64,000 bases of DNA. It comes from Homoserinimonas sp044769865. GTDB lineage: Bacteria; Actinomycetota; Actinomycetes; Actinomycetales; Microbacteriaceae. The notes beneath the pieces were generated by a model, which saw only the letters and a program-made list of their open reading frames with translations, was not told the DNA's origin and made no database searches. The position numbers were made by a program, and so were the translations under genes. Every line of letters begins with the position of its first letter. The first letter of the stretch is position 1. The stretch covers positions 62,001 through 126,000 of the forward strand of contig NZ_JBIZWA010000002.1 of assembly GCF_044769865.1 (NCBI RefSeq), in the 5' to 3' direction. This document shows positions 51,470 to 60,353 of the stretch, in pieces.

Positions 51470-52443
51470 CTTCCCTGACGACGAGGCGCGCCCTCCTCAC
51501 CGCGACCGCGGTGGGGACGGGCGCCCTTGTCGTGGCCTCACTTCTCATCGGAGGCTATGACATCACGCTGGTCGGGCTCGTGACCGATCCCGCGCAGTGG
51601 GAGATGTTCCTCATCTCGAGGGTGCCCCGCACCCTCGCCCTCATCTTCGCCGCCGTTGCGATGAGCATCTCCGGCGTCATCATGCAGATGATCACGCAGA
51701 ACAAGTTCGTCGAGCCCACGACCGCCGGCACTGCACAGTGGTCGGGACTCGGGATGCTGGTCGGGCTCATCCTCTTCCCCTCGGCGCCGCCGCTCCTGAA
51801 GATGCTCATCGCCTGCGTCTTCGCCTTCATCGGCACGGCGATCTTCTTGGGCGTGCTGCGGCGCCTCGCCTCCCGCTCGTCGCTCATCGTGCCGCTCGTC
51901 GGCATCATGCTCGGTGCGGTCGTCGGGGCGGGAACCACCTACCTCGCCAACAGCTTCAACCTGCTCCAGGCGCTCACCGCGTGGCGCTCGGGCGGCTTCA
52001 GCAACGTCGTCCGCGGGTTCTACGAGCCACTCTGGGTCGTCGCGATCATCGCGGTGCTCGCGTTCCTCGTTGCGGACCGGCTCACGGTCGCGGGGCTCGG
52101 CAAAGACCTCGCGACGAACGCGGGCGTGAACTACGACCGCGTCGTGCTGCTCGGGGTCATGATGGTCGCCGTCGCCACCGGGGTCACGACCGTCGTCGTG
52201 GGCTTCATCCCCTTCCTCGGGCTCGTGGTGCCGAACCTCGTCTCGATGCTCATGGGTGATGACCTGCGCAAGAACATGCCGTGGGTCGCCGTGATCGGCA
52301 CGGGGCTGCTGCTGGCCTGCGACCTGGTCGGCCGCACGGTCGTCGCACCCATGGAGATTCCCGCCTCCGTCATCATGGGGGCCGTTGGAGCCGCCCTCTT
52401 CATCGGCCTCGTGCTGCGCCAGAGGAAGGTGGCGCATGTCTAG
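51466..52443 (+). CDS. Iron-siderophore ABC permease (FecCD, YclN-like)
   Basis: The 325-residue protein has about nine hydrophobic segments of the FecCD type, with RVPRTLALIFAAVAMSISGVIMQMITQNKFVEPTTAGTAQWSGLGMLVGL and a PFLGLVVPNLV coupling-loop region. Forms a heterodimeric channel with the next gene's product. GTG start overlaps the binding-protein stop (GTGA). Confidence 0.92.
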   Translation: MTSLTTRRALLTATAVGTGALVVASLLIGGYDITLVGLVTDPAQWEMFLISRVPRTLALIFAAVAMSISGVIMQMITQNKFVEPTTAGTAQWSGLGMLVGLILFPSAPPLLKMLIACVFAFIGTAIFLGVLRRLASRSSLIVPLVGIMLGAVVGAGTTYLANSFNLLQALTAWRSGGFSNVVRGFYEPLWVVAIIAVLAFLVADRLTVAGLGKDLATNAGVNYDRVVLLGVMMVAVATGVTTVVVGFIPFLGLVVPNLVSMLMGDDLRKNMPWVAVIGTGLLLACDLVGRTVVAPMEIPASVIMGAVGAALFIGLVLRQRKVAHV

Positions 52444-53473
52444 CGCCGACGTTAAGGCGGTCGCCGCAGCGGCCGAGGTCAGCAGAGGAATGCGCCTGCG
52501 TCGCGGCGGTCGTCGCCTGCCCTCCCTGTCGCCGAAGGCGAGGCTGCTGCTCGCCGCGGGCATCCTCGTGATTGCGATCGCCTGCTACCTCCTGCTCTTC
52601 ATCCGCGGCTCCTTCGCCTTCAGCTTCGACCGCCGATTGACGATGCTCGGCGCCATGACGATCGCTGCCTTCACGCAGGGCGTGGGAACCGTGATCTTCC
52701 ACACCGTCACCAGCAACCGCATCCTGTCGCCCTCGATCATGGGCTTCGACTCCCTCTACACGCTCATGCAGACCCTCATGGTCTTCTTCTTCGGGGGAGC
52801 GGCGCTCGCGCAGACGGAGGGCATCCCAAAGCTCCTCGCGCAGACGGCACTCATGGTCGTCTTCGCCACGATCCTCTACCGCTGGCTCTTCTCCGGGCGC
52901 TTCGGCAGCCTCTTCCTGCTCCTCCTCGTCGGTGTCGTCTTCGGCATGGCCTTCGACAGCCTCAGCACCTTCGTGCAGCGCCTGCTCGATCCCACCGACT
53001 ATGACCTGCTCTCGACGAGGCTCTTCGGTCGCATGAGCAACGTCGAGGCGGGTTACCTGCCGATCGCGGCCGGTATCTGCGTGCTCGTGGCGCTGTTCCT
53101 CTGGCAGCGTCGTCACCGCCTCGACACCCTGCTCCTGGGCCGGGAGACCGCCACGAGCCTCGGCATCTCCTACAAGCGCGAGCTCACCCTCATGCTCATC
53201 GTCATCGCGCTCCTCGTCGCGCTGTCGACGGCGCTCGTCGGGCCGATGACCTTCTTCGGCTTCGTCGTCGCGATCCTGTCGTACCAGTTCACTGGCACGC
53301 ACAAGCATGCCTACGTCATGCCGATGGCGTTCCTCGTTGGCCTCACGACCCTGGTCGCTGGCCAGTTCGTGCTGCAGCACATCTTCTACGCCTCAGGGAT
53401 GCTCAGCGTCATCATCGAATTCGGCGGCGGCATCCTCTTCCTCATCCTGATCCTGCGAAAGGGAACCCTGTGA
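52436..53473 (+). CDS. Iron-siderophore ABC permease (FecCD, YclO-like)
   Basis: The 345-residue second permease starts with an Arg-rich stretch, then helices with RLTMLGAMTIAAFTQGVGTVIFHTVTSNRILSPSIMGFDSLYTLMQTLMVFFFG, typical of YclO, and GPMTFFGFVVAILSYQFTG. ATG 52436 lies inside the previous gene's end, behind GAGGAAGG. Membrane partner of the upstream permease. Confidence 0.92.
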   Translation: MSSADVKAVAAAAEVSRGMRLRRGGRRLPSLSPKARLLLAAGILVIAIACYLLLFIRGSFAFSFDRRLTMLGAMTIAAFTQGVGTVIFHTVTSNRILSPSIMGFDSLYTLMQTLMVFFFGGAALAQTEGIPKLLAQTALMVVFATILYRWLFSGRFGSLFLLLLVGVVFGMAFDSLSTFVQRLLDPTDYDLLSTRLFGRMSNVEAGYLPIAAGICVLVALFLWQRRHRLDTLLLGRETATSLGISYKRELTLMLIVIALLVALSTALVGPMTFFGFVVAILSYQFTGTHKHAYVMPMAFLVGLTTLVAGQFVLQHIFYASGMLSVIIEFGGGILFLILILRKGTL

Positions 53474-54261
53474 TCACGATCTCCGACGTCACGAAGTCCT
53501 ACGGCGACGACACCGTGCTCGGCCCTGTCACCGGACAGATCGAGAAGGGCGGCATCACCTCGCTCGTCGGTCCCAACGGGGCAGGCAAGTCGACCCTCAT
53601 GACCGTCATCGGGCGCCTCCTCGAGCCCACCACCGGGGAGGTCGCGGTCGGCGGACTCGACGTGCAGGCGGCCAAGTCGCGTGACCTCGCCAAGATGATG
53701 TCGATCCTGCGGCAGGAGAATCACGTCACGGCGAGGCTCACCGTGCGTGAACTCGTCGGGTACGGGCGCTTCCCCCACTCGCAGGGTCGCCTGACGGCCG
53801 CCGACCGCGAGCACGTCGACTCCGCACTCGAGTTCCTGGGGCTCGAGCCACTCGCCGACCGCTTCCTCGACCAGCTCTCCGGCGGACAGCGCCAGCGCGC
53901 CTTCGTCGCCATGGTGCTCGCGCAGGACACCGAGTATGTGCTGCTCGACGAGCCGCTCAACAACCTCGACATGAAGCACGCCGTGCTCATGATGCGCAGG
54001 CTTCGCGATGCGGCTGACCAACTCGGCAAGACGATCGTCATCATCGTGCACGACATCAACATCGCGGCGGCCTACTCCGATCGCATCATCGCGATGCGTG
54101 ACGGATGCATCCTCCACAGCGGCACGGCCGCCGAGATCATGCGCGACGACATCCTGACCGAGGTGTTCGACACCCCCATCGAGGTGCACGAACTGGCTGG
54201 CCGGCCGATCGCGGTCTTCGACGCGCTGCCGAGCGCGGCGCCGACGCTGCGAGCCGTCTGA
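53470..54261 (+). CDS. Iron-siderophore ABC ATPase (YclP-like)
   Basis: The 263-residue ATPase has Walker A GPNGAGKST, Q-loop ILRQENHVT, signature LSGGQRQRAFVAMVLAQ, Walker B YVLLDEPLNNLD and H-loop VHDINIAA. Completes the importer. GTG start overlaps the permease by 4 nt. Its stop touches the opposite-strand stop with no bases between. Confidence 0.93.
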   Translation: MITISDVTKSYGDDTVLGPVTGQIEKGGITSLVGPNGAGKSTLMTVIGRLLEPTTGEVAVGGLDVQAAKSRDLAKMMSILRQENHVTARLTVRELVGYGRFPHSQGRLTAADREHVDSALEFLGLEPLADRFLDQLSGGQRQRAFVAMVLAQDTEYVLLDEPLNNLDMKHAVLMMRRLRDAADQLGKTIVIIVHDINIAAAYSDRIIAMRDGCILHSGTAAEIMRDDILTEVFDTPIEVHELAGRPIAVFDALPSAAPTLRAV

Positions 54262-55935
54262 TCAGTTCTCTGCTGCGGCGCGCCCCGCGACGCGCCCGCT
54301 GAACAGGCATCCGCCGAGGAACGTTCCTTCGAGCGAACGGTAGCCGTGCATGCCACCACCGCCGAAGCCCGCTGCCTCCCCGGCCGCATAGAGCCCCGGC
54401 ACGGGCGTCCCATCGGCGCCGAGCACGCGCGCCGAGAGGTCGGTCTGCAGGCCGCCAAGGCTCTTGCGCGTCAGCACGTGCAGCCTCACGGCGATCAGCG
54501 GACCCGCGGCAGGATCGAGGATGCGGTGGGGGCTCGCGACCCGGATGAGCTTGTCGCCCTTGTAGTTGCGCGCCTGGCGCAGGGCGGCCACCTGCGAGTC
54601 CTTCGTGAACTCGTTGGCCATCTCCCGGTCGCGGGCGACAATCTCAGCGCGGGCCCGCTCGGCATCGAAGGGAACCTCCGGCTCGAGCTCGGCCATGCCG
54701 CGCAGCAGCTCGTCGAGGTCGTCGGCGACGATGAAGTCGGCGCCGTTGCGTTTGAAGGCCTCGACCGGCCCGGGGGCACCCTTCTTGATGCGCTCGAGCA
54801 GCAGCGGCACATCCTTGCCCGTGAGGTCGGGATTCTGCTCGCTGCCCGAGAGCGCGAACTCCTTCTCGATGATCTTCTGCGTGAGTACGAACCAGCTGTG
54901 GTCGTGACCGGTCTTCCTCAGGTGCTCGAGGGTGCCGAGGGTGTCGAAGCCGGGAAAGAGCGGCGTCGGCAGGCGCTTGCCCGTCGCATCCAGCCAGATG
55001 CTGGACGGCCCGGGGAGGATGCGGATGCCGTGCCTCGCCCAGATGGGATCCCAGTTCTCGATGCCCTCCACGTAGTGCCACATGCGGTCGCCGTTCACGA
55101 GGCGCCCGCCCGCGCGCTCACTGATGGCGAGCATCCGGCCGTCGACGTGTGCTGGCACACCGGAGAGCATGTGCTCGGGGGGAGAACCGAGTCGTGCGGG
55201 CCACTGCGCACGCACCATGTCGTGGTTGCCGCCGATGCCGCCGGAAGCGACGATGACGGATGCCGCCCGCGCCTCGAACTCGCCGGCGACCCCGCGGCCG
55301 CTCGCGGCGCCCCGGGCCGCCGGGTCGGGCGTCAACACGGCGCCGCGAGCTCCCACGACGGCGCCGTCCTCCACGACGAGCTCGTCGACCCTGTGCCGGA
55401 AGGCGAGTGTCGCGCGACCCGTCGCCTGCGCCGCCCGGACTCGGGCGATGAACGGCGCGACGACACCAGGACCCGTGCCCCAGGTGATGTGGAATCGCGG
55501 CACCGAGTTGCCGTGTGTCATGGCGGTGCCGCCACCGCGTTCCGCCCAGCCGACGACGGGAAACCAGCGCACGCCCATGCCGTGCAGCCACGCCCGCTTC
55601 TCACCCGCCGCGAACTCGAGGTAGGCGTCGGCCCAGCGCCGCGCCCACAGGTCTTCATCGTCTCGATCGAAGCCCGCGCTCGCATACCAGTCCTGCCGCG
55701 CCAGTTCGAGGCTGTCGCGCACCCCGAGGCGCCGCTGCTCCGGAGAGTCGATGAGGAAGAGACCGCCGAACGCCCACCACGCCTGCCCGCCGAGGCTCGC
55801 CTCGGGCTCCTGCTCCAGCACGATGACGGAACGCCCCGCCTCCAGGAGCTCGGCCGCGGCAACGAGACCGGCGAGTCCCGCGCCGATCACGATCGCGTCT
55901 GCGGCGAGGTGCGAAGGTGCGTGGGGCTGCGGCAT
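54262..55935 (-). CDS. FAD-binding dehydrogenase (ketosteroid/fumarate-reductase-like)
   Basis: The 557-residue protein has the FAD fold VIGAGLAGLVAAAELLEAGRSVIVLEQE and ends GLYAAGEAAGFGGGGMHGYRSLEGTFLGGCLFSGRVAGRAA, as in FAD-dependent dehydrogenases related to KsdD and flavocytochrome c. The substrate is unknown; no heme motif is present. ATG 55935 follows GGAGGG. A 253-bp gap with the E1/E2 promoter lies upstream. Confidence 0.88.
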   Translation of the reverse strand: MPQPHAPSHLAADAIVIGAGLAGLVAAAELLEAGRSVIVLEQEPEASLGGQAWWAFGGLFLIDSPEQRRLGVRDSLELARQDWYASAGFDRDDEDLWARRWADAYLEFAAGEKRAWLHGMGVRWFPVVGWAERGGGTAMTHGNSVPRFHITWGTGPGVVAPFIARVRAAQATGRATLAFRHRVDELVVEDGAVVGARGAVLTPDPAARGAASGRGVAGEFEARAASVIVASGGIGGNHDMVRAQWPARLGSPPEHMLSGVPAHVDGRMLAISERAGGRLVNGDRMWHYVEGIENWDPIWARHGIRILPGPSSIWLDATGKRLPTPLFPGFDTLGTLEHLRKTGHDHSWFVLTQKIIEKEFALSGSEQNPDLTGKDVPLLLERIKKGAPGPVEAFKRNGADFIVADDLDELLRGMAELEPEVPFDAERARAEIVARDREMANEFTKDSQVAALRQARNYKGDKLIRVASPHRILDPAAGPLIAVRLHVLTRKSLGGLQTDLSARVLGADGTPVPGLYAAGEAAGFGGGGMHGYRSLEGTFLGGCLFSGRVAGRAAAEN

Positions 55936-56018
55936 CCGTTGGTCCCTCCGGGGCGATGAGTCGCTCGATTGCGCCCCACGATAGCGTGCGGTGCATTCCG
56001 GCGTCGCGTGACGACACG

Positions 56019-56057
56019 GATGCTTGAAAGCGGTGCTTGAGTGCGGTCCTTGATTTC
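56019..56057 (+). repeat. Three tandem 13-bp repeats over the -35 of the E1/E2 operon
   Basis: GATGCTTGAAAGC, GGTGCTTGAGTGC and GGTCCTTGATTTC at 56019, 56032 and 56045 share the pattern GGTGCTTGAnnnC with one core mismatch in each outer copy. The third copy contains the -35 hexamer. A cooperative activator or repressor site is the natural reading. Confidence 0.7.
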
Positions 56058-56078
56058 TGGGCTGCTCATGCGTAGCGT
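56050..56078 (+). promoter_or_regulatory. Sigma-70-type promoter of the 2-oxoacid dehydrogenase operon
   Basis: TTGATT (56050-56055), a 17-bp spacer and TAGCGT (56073-56078), the best -35/-10 pair in the window. Start expected near 56085, giving a leader of about 104 nt. Confidence 0.65.
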
Positions 56079-56085
56079 CGCGTTC

Positions 56086-56154
56086 ACCGGGCAGAGTGGC
56101 CCGGTCGGCTCGAGCCACAAGCCCGGGCCGGGAGGATCGTGCCCGCCATGGCTC
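56086..56154 (+). promoter_or_regulatory. Two hairpins in the leader of the E1/E2 operon
   Basis: ACCGGGC/GCCCGGT (56086-56105) would begin at the first transcribed bases. A second structure pairs GAGCCA (56112-56117) with TGGCTC (56149-56154) and CGGGC with GCCCG inside. Possible attenuation or RNA-stability element. Confidence 0.4.
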
Positions 56155-56188
56155 ACCTGCTGCGGTCGGCACCGGTCGAGGAGGCAGC

Positions 56189-57355
56189 ATGAGTTCCGTC
56201 GTTGTCAGTTCCCGTCGCGAGGCCGAGGCAAGTCCCGGGTCCCCGCACGCCGAGCCCGCGCGGCTCCAGCGGCCGGGGGAGCAGCTCGTCACGATGCTCG
56301 CCCCGGATGGCACGCGGCATCCGAATCCCTCCCTCGACCACTTCGTCGCCGATCTCACGCCCGAGCGCCTGCTCGCCCTGCACGAGGACATGGTGACGGT
56401 GCGCCGTATTGACACGGAAGGCGTCGCCTTGCAACGGCAGGGCCAACTCGGACTCTGGCCGCCCCTGCTGGGGCAGGAGGCAGCGCAGGTGGGCTCTGCG
56501 AGGGCACTGCGTTCCGATGACTTCGTCTTCACGAGCTATCGCGAGCACGCAGTCGCGTACTGCCGGGGCATTCCGATCGACACGATCATGCCGATGTGGC
56601 GCGGCACAGCGGCATCCGGGTGGAACCCCTTCGAGTTCGGGATGGCGCCACCGGCGATCATCATCGGGGCGCAGACGCTCCACGCGACCGGTTACGCGAT
56701 GGGCTGCGCCAAGGACGGGGTCGACTCGGCGGCGATCGCCTACTTCGGTGACGGCGCGACGAGTCAGGGCGACGTCAACGAGGCCATGGTCTTCGCTGCG
56801 ACCTACTCCGCGCCTGTCGTGTTCTTCTGCCAGAACAACCACTGGGCGATCTCGGAGCCTGTCGGACTCGTGGCCCGCCGGCCGCTCGCGGATCGTGCTC
56901 CGGGCTTCGGCATCCCGAGCATGCGCGTCGATGGCAACGACGTGATCGCGGTCATGGCGGCGACGCGCTGGGCGCTCGAGCGTGCACGCTCGGGCGACGG
57001 CCCGTCGTGGATCGAGGCGGTGACGTACCGCATGGGGCCGCACACGACCTCCGATGATCCGAGCCGCTATGTCGACCCCCTCGAGCGGGAGGAGTGGGCG
57101 GCGAAGGACCCGATCGACAGGCTCGAGCGGCACCTCGAGCAGCTCGGGGTGTTGGGGGACGCGCATCGCGCCGCGGTGAAGGAGACGGCGGATGCGACGG
57201 CCGCTGCCATGCGGGCCGCCTGCGTCTCGCTGCCAGACCCCGAAGCGCTCAAGCTCTTCGACCACGTGTACACCGAGCCGACCGCGTGGTTGAGCCGGCA
57301 GAGGAGCCAGTACGAGGCGTATCTCGCGATGTTCGAGGGTGGGGAGGAGGCATGA
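56189..57355 (+). CDS. 2-oxoacid dehydrogenase E1 alpha subunit (branched-chain/pyruvate type)
   Basis: The 388-residue thiamine diphosphate subunit decarboxylates 2-oxoacids with E1 beta. Visible are FTSYREHAVAYCRG, the TDP motif YFGDGATSQGDVNEAMVFAATY and NNHWAIS, and the phosphorylation-loop-like region YRMGPHTTSDDPSRY. Sequence style favours the branched-chain or acetoin/pyruvate E1 group; the true substrate is open. ATG 56189 follows GAGGAGG perfectly; the longer frame from 56096 lacks homology. First gene of an operon of three with 4-nt overlaps. Confidence 0.93.
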   Translation: MSSVVVSSRREAEASPGSPHAEPARLQRPGEQLVTMLAPDGTRHPNPSLDHFVADLTPERLLALHEDMVTVRRIDTEGVALQRQGQLGLWPPLLGQEAAQVGSARALRSDDFVFTSYREHAVAYCRGIPIDTIMPMWRGTAASGWNPFEFGMAPPAIIIGAQTLHATGYAMGCAKDGVDSAAIAYFGDGATSQGDVNEAMVFAATYSAPVVFFCQNNHWAISEPVGLVARRPLADRAPGFGIPSMRVDGNDVIAVMAATRWALERARSGDGPSWIEAVTYRMGPHTTSDDPSRYVDPLEREEWAAKDPIDRLERHLEQLGVLGDAHRAAVKETADATAAAMRAACVSLPDPEALKLFDHVYTEPTAWLSRQRSQYEAYLAMFEGGEEA

Positions 57356-58374
57356 CCGAGCTCACTCTCGCCTCCGCGATCACCTCGGGACTGCGCCACG
57401 CCCTGGCCGAGGATGATCGTGTCGTAATCATGGGCGAGGATATCGGCCAGCTCGGTGGTGTCTTCCGCGTGACCGACGGGCTGCAGCGCGACTTCGGGGC
57501 CGATCGTGTCATGGACACGCCACTCGCCGAGGCGGGGATCTTGGGCACGGCGGTGGGGCTCGCCTACCGCGGCTATCGCCCCGTGGTCGAGATCCAGTTC
57601 GATGGCTTCATCTACCCGGCCTTCGACCAGATCGTGGCCCAGGTGGCGAAGCTGCACTACCGCACCCGCGGGGTCGTGCGCATGCCGATCACGGTGCGCG
57701 TGCCGTATGGCGGCGGCATCGGGGCGGTCGAACACCACTCGGAGTCACCCGAGGCCTACTTCACCCATACCTCTGGGCTCCGCGTCGTCACGTGCTCAAA
57801 TCCGCAGGACGCCCACTGGATGGTGCGCCAGGCGATCGCGAGCGACGACCCCGTGATCTTCTTCGAGCCCAAGCGCCGGTATTGGGTCAAGGGCGAGGTG
57901 GAGGAGTCGATGCAGTCGGCGCCCCCACTCGACAGCGCACGGGTCGTGATGGAGGGAACGGATGTCACACTCGTCGCCTACGGCCCGCTCGTCGCGACGG
58001 CGATCGATGCCGCCGTGGCCGCTTCGGATGAGGGCGTCTCGGTCGAGGTTGCCGACCTCCGTTCGCTGTCGCCCGTCGACTTCGAGACGGTTGAGGCATC
58101 CGTGCGCCGCACGGGGCGACTCGTCGTCACTCACGAAGCGCAACAGTTCGGGGGACTCGGTGCTGAGATCGCCACGAGCGTCACGGAGCGCTGTTTCGAG
58201 CACTTGCGTTCAGCGCCCGTGCGTGTGACAGGGCACGACGTGCCCTACCCCGCGTCGCGACTCGAGGAGCACTTCCTCCCCGACCTCGATCGGCTGCTCG
58301 ATGGCATCGACCGCGCCCTCGGCCGGGTCAATTCGCTCACCGGCTGGTCGGCACCCACGGGGAGGACCGCATGA
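57352..58374 (+). CDS. 2-oxoacid dehydrogenase E1 beta subunit
   Basis: The 340-residue partner begins MTELTLASAITSGLRHALAEDDRVVIMGEDIGQLGGVFRVTDGLQ, with DTPLAEAGILGTAVGLAYRGYRPVVEIQF and the terminal VTHEAQQFGGLGAEI and LPDLDRLLDGI. Supplies the other half of the thiamine site. ATG overlaps the E1 alpha stop (ATGA). Confidence 0.94.
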   Translation: MTELTLASAITSGLRHALAEDDRVVIMGEDIGQLGGVFRVTDGLQRDFGADRVMDTPLAEAGILGTAVGLAYRGYRPVVEIQFDGFIYPAFDQIVAQVAKLHYRTRGVVRMPITVRVPYGGGIGAVEHHSESPEAYFTHTSGLRVVTCSNPQDAHWMVRQAIASDDPVIFFEPKRRYWVKGEVEESMQSAPPLDSARVVMEGTDVTLVAYGPLVATAIDAAVAASDEGVSVEVADLRSLSPVDFETVEASVRRTGRLVVTHEAQQFGGLGAEIATSVTERCFEHLRSAPVRVTGHDVPYPASRLEEHFLPDLDRLLDGIDRALGRVNSLTGWSAPTGRTA

Positions 58375-59627
58375 GCGTGCAGGAGTTTGCCCTGCCTGAT
58401 CTCGGCGAGGGGTTGACGGAGTCGGAGATCGTCTCGTGGGAGGTCGCCGTCGGTGACGCCGTCGAGCTCAACCAGGTGCTTGCCGAGGTCGAGACGGCCA
58501 AGGCGCTCGTCGAGTTGCCGTCGCCCTTCGCGGGCACGATCTCCGAGCTCCTGGTCGAGCCTGGCACGACCGTGCGGGTCGGCACGCCCATCATCACGAT
58601 CGAGACAGCGGATGCTGCGGGCTCGGGGCCGACGGTGGAGACCCCGTCGATCCCGGCAAAACCGCCCGCCGCAGTCGAGAGCATCCCGGATGCGCCGGAG
58701 CCACCGCCTGCCCCGCAGGCACCCGCCCCTCCCGAGACACCGCCGGCACCCGAGCGCACCTCGGTGCTGGTCGGCTACGGACCAAAGGTCGCATCGGAGG
58801 AGCGCCCGCGCCGCCGCCACCGCCGGGAGGAGTGGCTCGCCTCACGCAGCGCCGCCGCCGAGGAGTCGCAGCCTGCCTCGGATGCCGCGCCGCAGCATCC
58901 GAATCTCTCGCTCCCTGGCGAACGTGGAGGCGACACGCGCGTGCCCATCGCGGGCGTGCGTCGACGCATGGCCGAGGCCATGGTGCACAGCGCGTTCACG
59001 GCACCACACGCGAGCCTCCGCCTCGACGTCGACGTGACCGAGAGCCTCGCACTCGTCGAGAGACTCAAGCGGCACCCGCGCCTTGAAGGAACGCGCGTGA
59101 GTTTCCTCACGATCGTGGCGGCCGCCTGCCTCAGCGCGCTTCGCACCTCGCCCGCGATCAACAGCCGATGGGATGCTGAGCGAGACGAAGTGATCGAGTT
59201 CGCCAATGTCGGCCTCGGCATCGCGGTCGCGACGGACCGCGGGCTGCTCGTGCCGCACATCCACGATGCCGATCGGCTCTCCTTCGCCGTGCTCGCCCGC
59301 GAGATGGCGGAACTCGTCACGAGCGCGCGCGAGGCGACCACGACTCCCGCGCAGTTGGCGGTAGGCACCTTCACGATCACGAACGTGGGAGTCTTCGGGG
59401 TCGACGCTGGCACGCCGATCCTGCCCCCGGGCGAGGCGGCGATCCTTGCGCTCGGCGCCGTGCGGAGGCGACCGTGGGAGCACGAGGGCGAGGTGGCACT
59501 TCGCTCTGTCGTGAGCCTCACCCTCTCCTTCGATCACCGACTGGTCGACGGCAGGCAGGGCTCCGAGTTCCTGACGGCGGTCGGCGACATCTTGGGCGAT
59601 CCATCGGGCGCGTTGGCCTATCGGTGA
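58371..59627 (+). CDS. Dihydrolipoamide acyltransferase (E2) with an apparently missing subunit-binding domain
   Basis: The 418-residue E2 has one N-terminal lipoyl domain (lipoyl Lys44 in EVETAKALVEL), a Pro/Ala linker (about 85-125) and a C-terminal acyltransferase (about 180-418) with active-site FDHRLVDG (His389, Asp393). Where E2 usually has a ~35-residue E1/E3-binding domain there is only VLVGYGPKVASEERPRRRHRREEWLAS and a polar stretch, so that domain looks deleted or degenerate. No E3 gene is nearby. ATG overlaps E1 beta. Confidence 0.92.
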   Translation: MSVQEFALPDLGEGLTESEIVSWEVAVGDAVELNQVLAEVETAKALVELPSPFAGTISELLVEPGTTVRVGTPIITIETADAAGSGPTVETPSIPAKPPAAVESIPDAPEPPPAPQAPAPPETPPAPERTSVLVGYGPKVASEERPRRRHRREEWLASRSAAAEESQPASDAAPQHPNLSLPGERGGDTRVPIAGVRRRMAEAMVHSAFTAPHASLRLDVDVTESLALVERLKRHPRLEGTRVSFLTIVAAACLSALRTSPAINSRWDAERDEVIEFANVGLGIAVATDRGLLVPHIHDADRLSFAVLAREMAELVTSAREATTTPAQLAVGTFTITNVGVFGVDAGTPILPPGEAAILALGAVRRRPWEHEGEVALRSVVSLTLSFDHRLVDGRQGSEFLTAVGDILGDPSGALAYR

Positions 59628-59669
59628 TGGGGCCTTGCATCGAGCCCGCGCACGGGCCAGTGTGGGCGC

Positions 59670-60338
59670 ATGCAGAACGACTCCACCGCCACGCTGCTCC
59701 CTGAACAGACCGCCGAACGCCTGCGCGAGAGCGCCTTCACGCACCTGCACCGTGCCCTCCGCGGCTCCTACCGCACGAGGGACTTCGCCTCGGCCGCGCG
59801 GCTGGTCGCGACCGTGGCGGAGATCGCCGACGAGCTGAACCACCATCCGGAGGTGCATCTCGGTTGGGGCCGGGTGGCGTTCGAGCTGACCTCGCACGAC
59901 GCCGGGGGAGTGACGGACCGCGATCTTGCCCTGGCCGCCCGCATCGACGCTGCTGCGGCGGATGCCGGTGCAACGCCCGTCGAGGCCGTGCTGAGCCTCT
60001 ACGAACTCGCGATCGATGCGAGCGATACCGACGCCATACGCCCTTTCTGGCGGGCCGTGCTCGACTACGAGGAGGTGCCCTCGAGCGATGGCGGCATCGA
60101 GCTGGCAGACCCACGGCGGCGTGGCCCTCGGGTCTGGTTCCAGGGAATGGATGTCGCGCGCACCGCGCGCAATCGCCTGCACCTGGACGTCTATGTGCCC
60201 GCCGAGCATGCGCAAGAACGAGTCGCGGCGACGCTCGAGGCGGGAGGAACGCTCGTCACCGATGAGTTCGCGCCCGACTGGTGGGTCGTGGCGGATGCGG
60301 AGGGCAATGAGGCCTGCATCTGCACCTCGTCCCGCTGA
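59670..60338 (+). CDS. Pterin-4a-carbinolamine dehydratase fused to a VOC domain
   Basis: The 222-residue protein joins two domains. Residues about 1-108 are a pterin dehydratase-like fold with AEIADELNHHPEVHLGWGRVAFELTSHDAGGVTDRD, close to the catalytic HHP...W...H signature. Residues about 112-222 form a VOC/glyoxalase unit (LYELAIDASDTDAIRPFWRAVLDYEEV, ending ADAEGNEACIC). In actinobacteria without phenylalanine hydroxylase the substrate is unclear. Confidence 0.85.
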   Translation: MQNDSTATLLPEQTAERLRESAFTHLHRALRGSYRTRDFASAARLVATVAEIADELNHHPEVHLGWGRVAFELTSHDAGGVTDRDLALAARIDAAAADAGATPVEAVLSLYELAIDASDTDAIRPFWRAVLDYEEVPSSDGGIELADPRRRGPRVWFQGMDVARTARNRLHLDVYVPAEHAQERVAATLEAGGTLVTDEFAPDWWVVADAEGNEACICTSSR

Positions 60339-60353
60339 TGGCCGGTGACGCGC

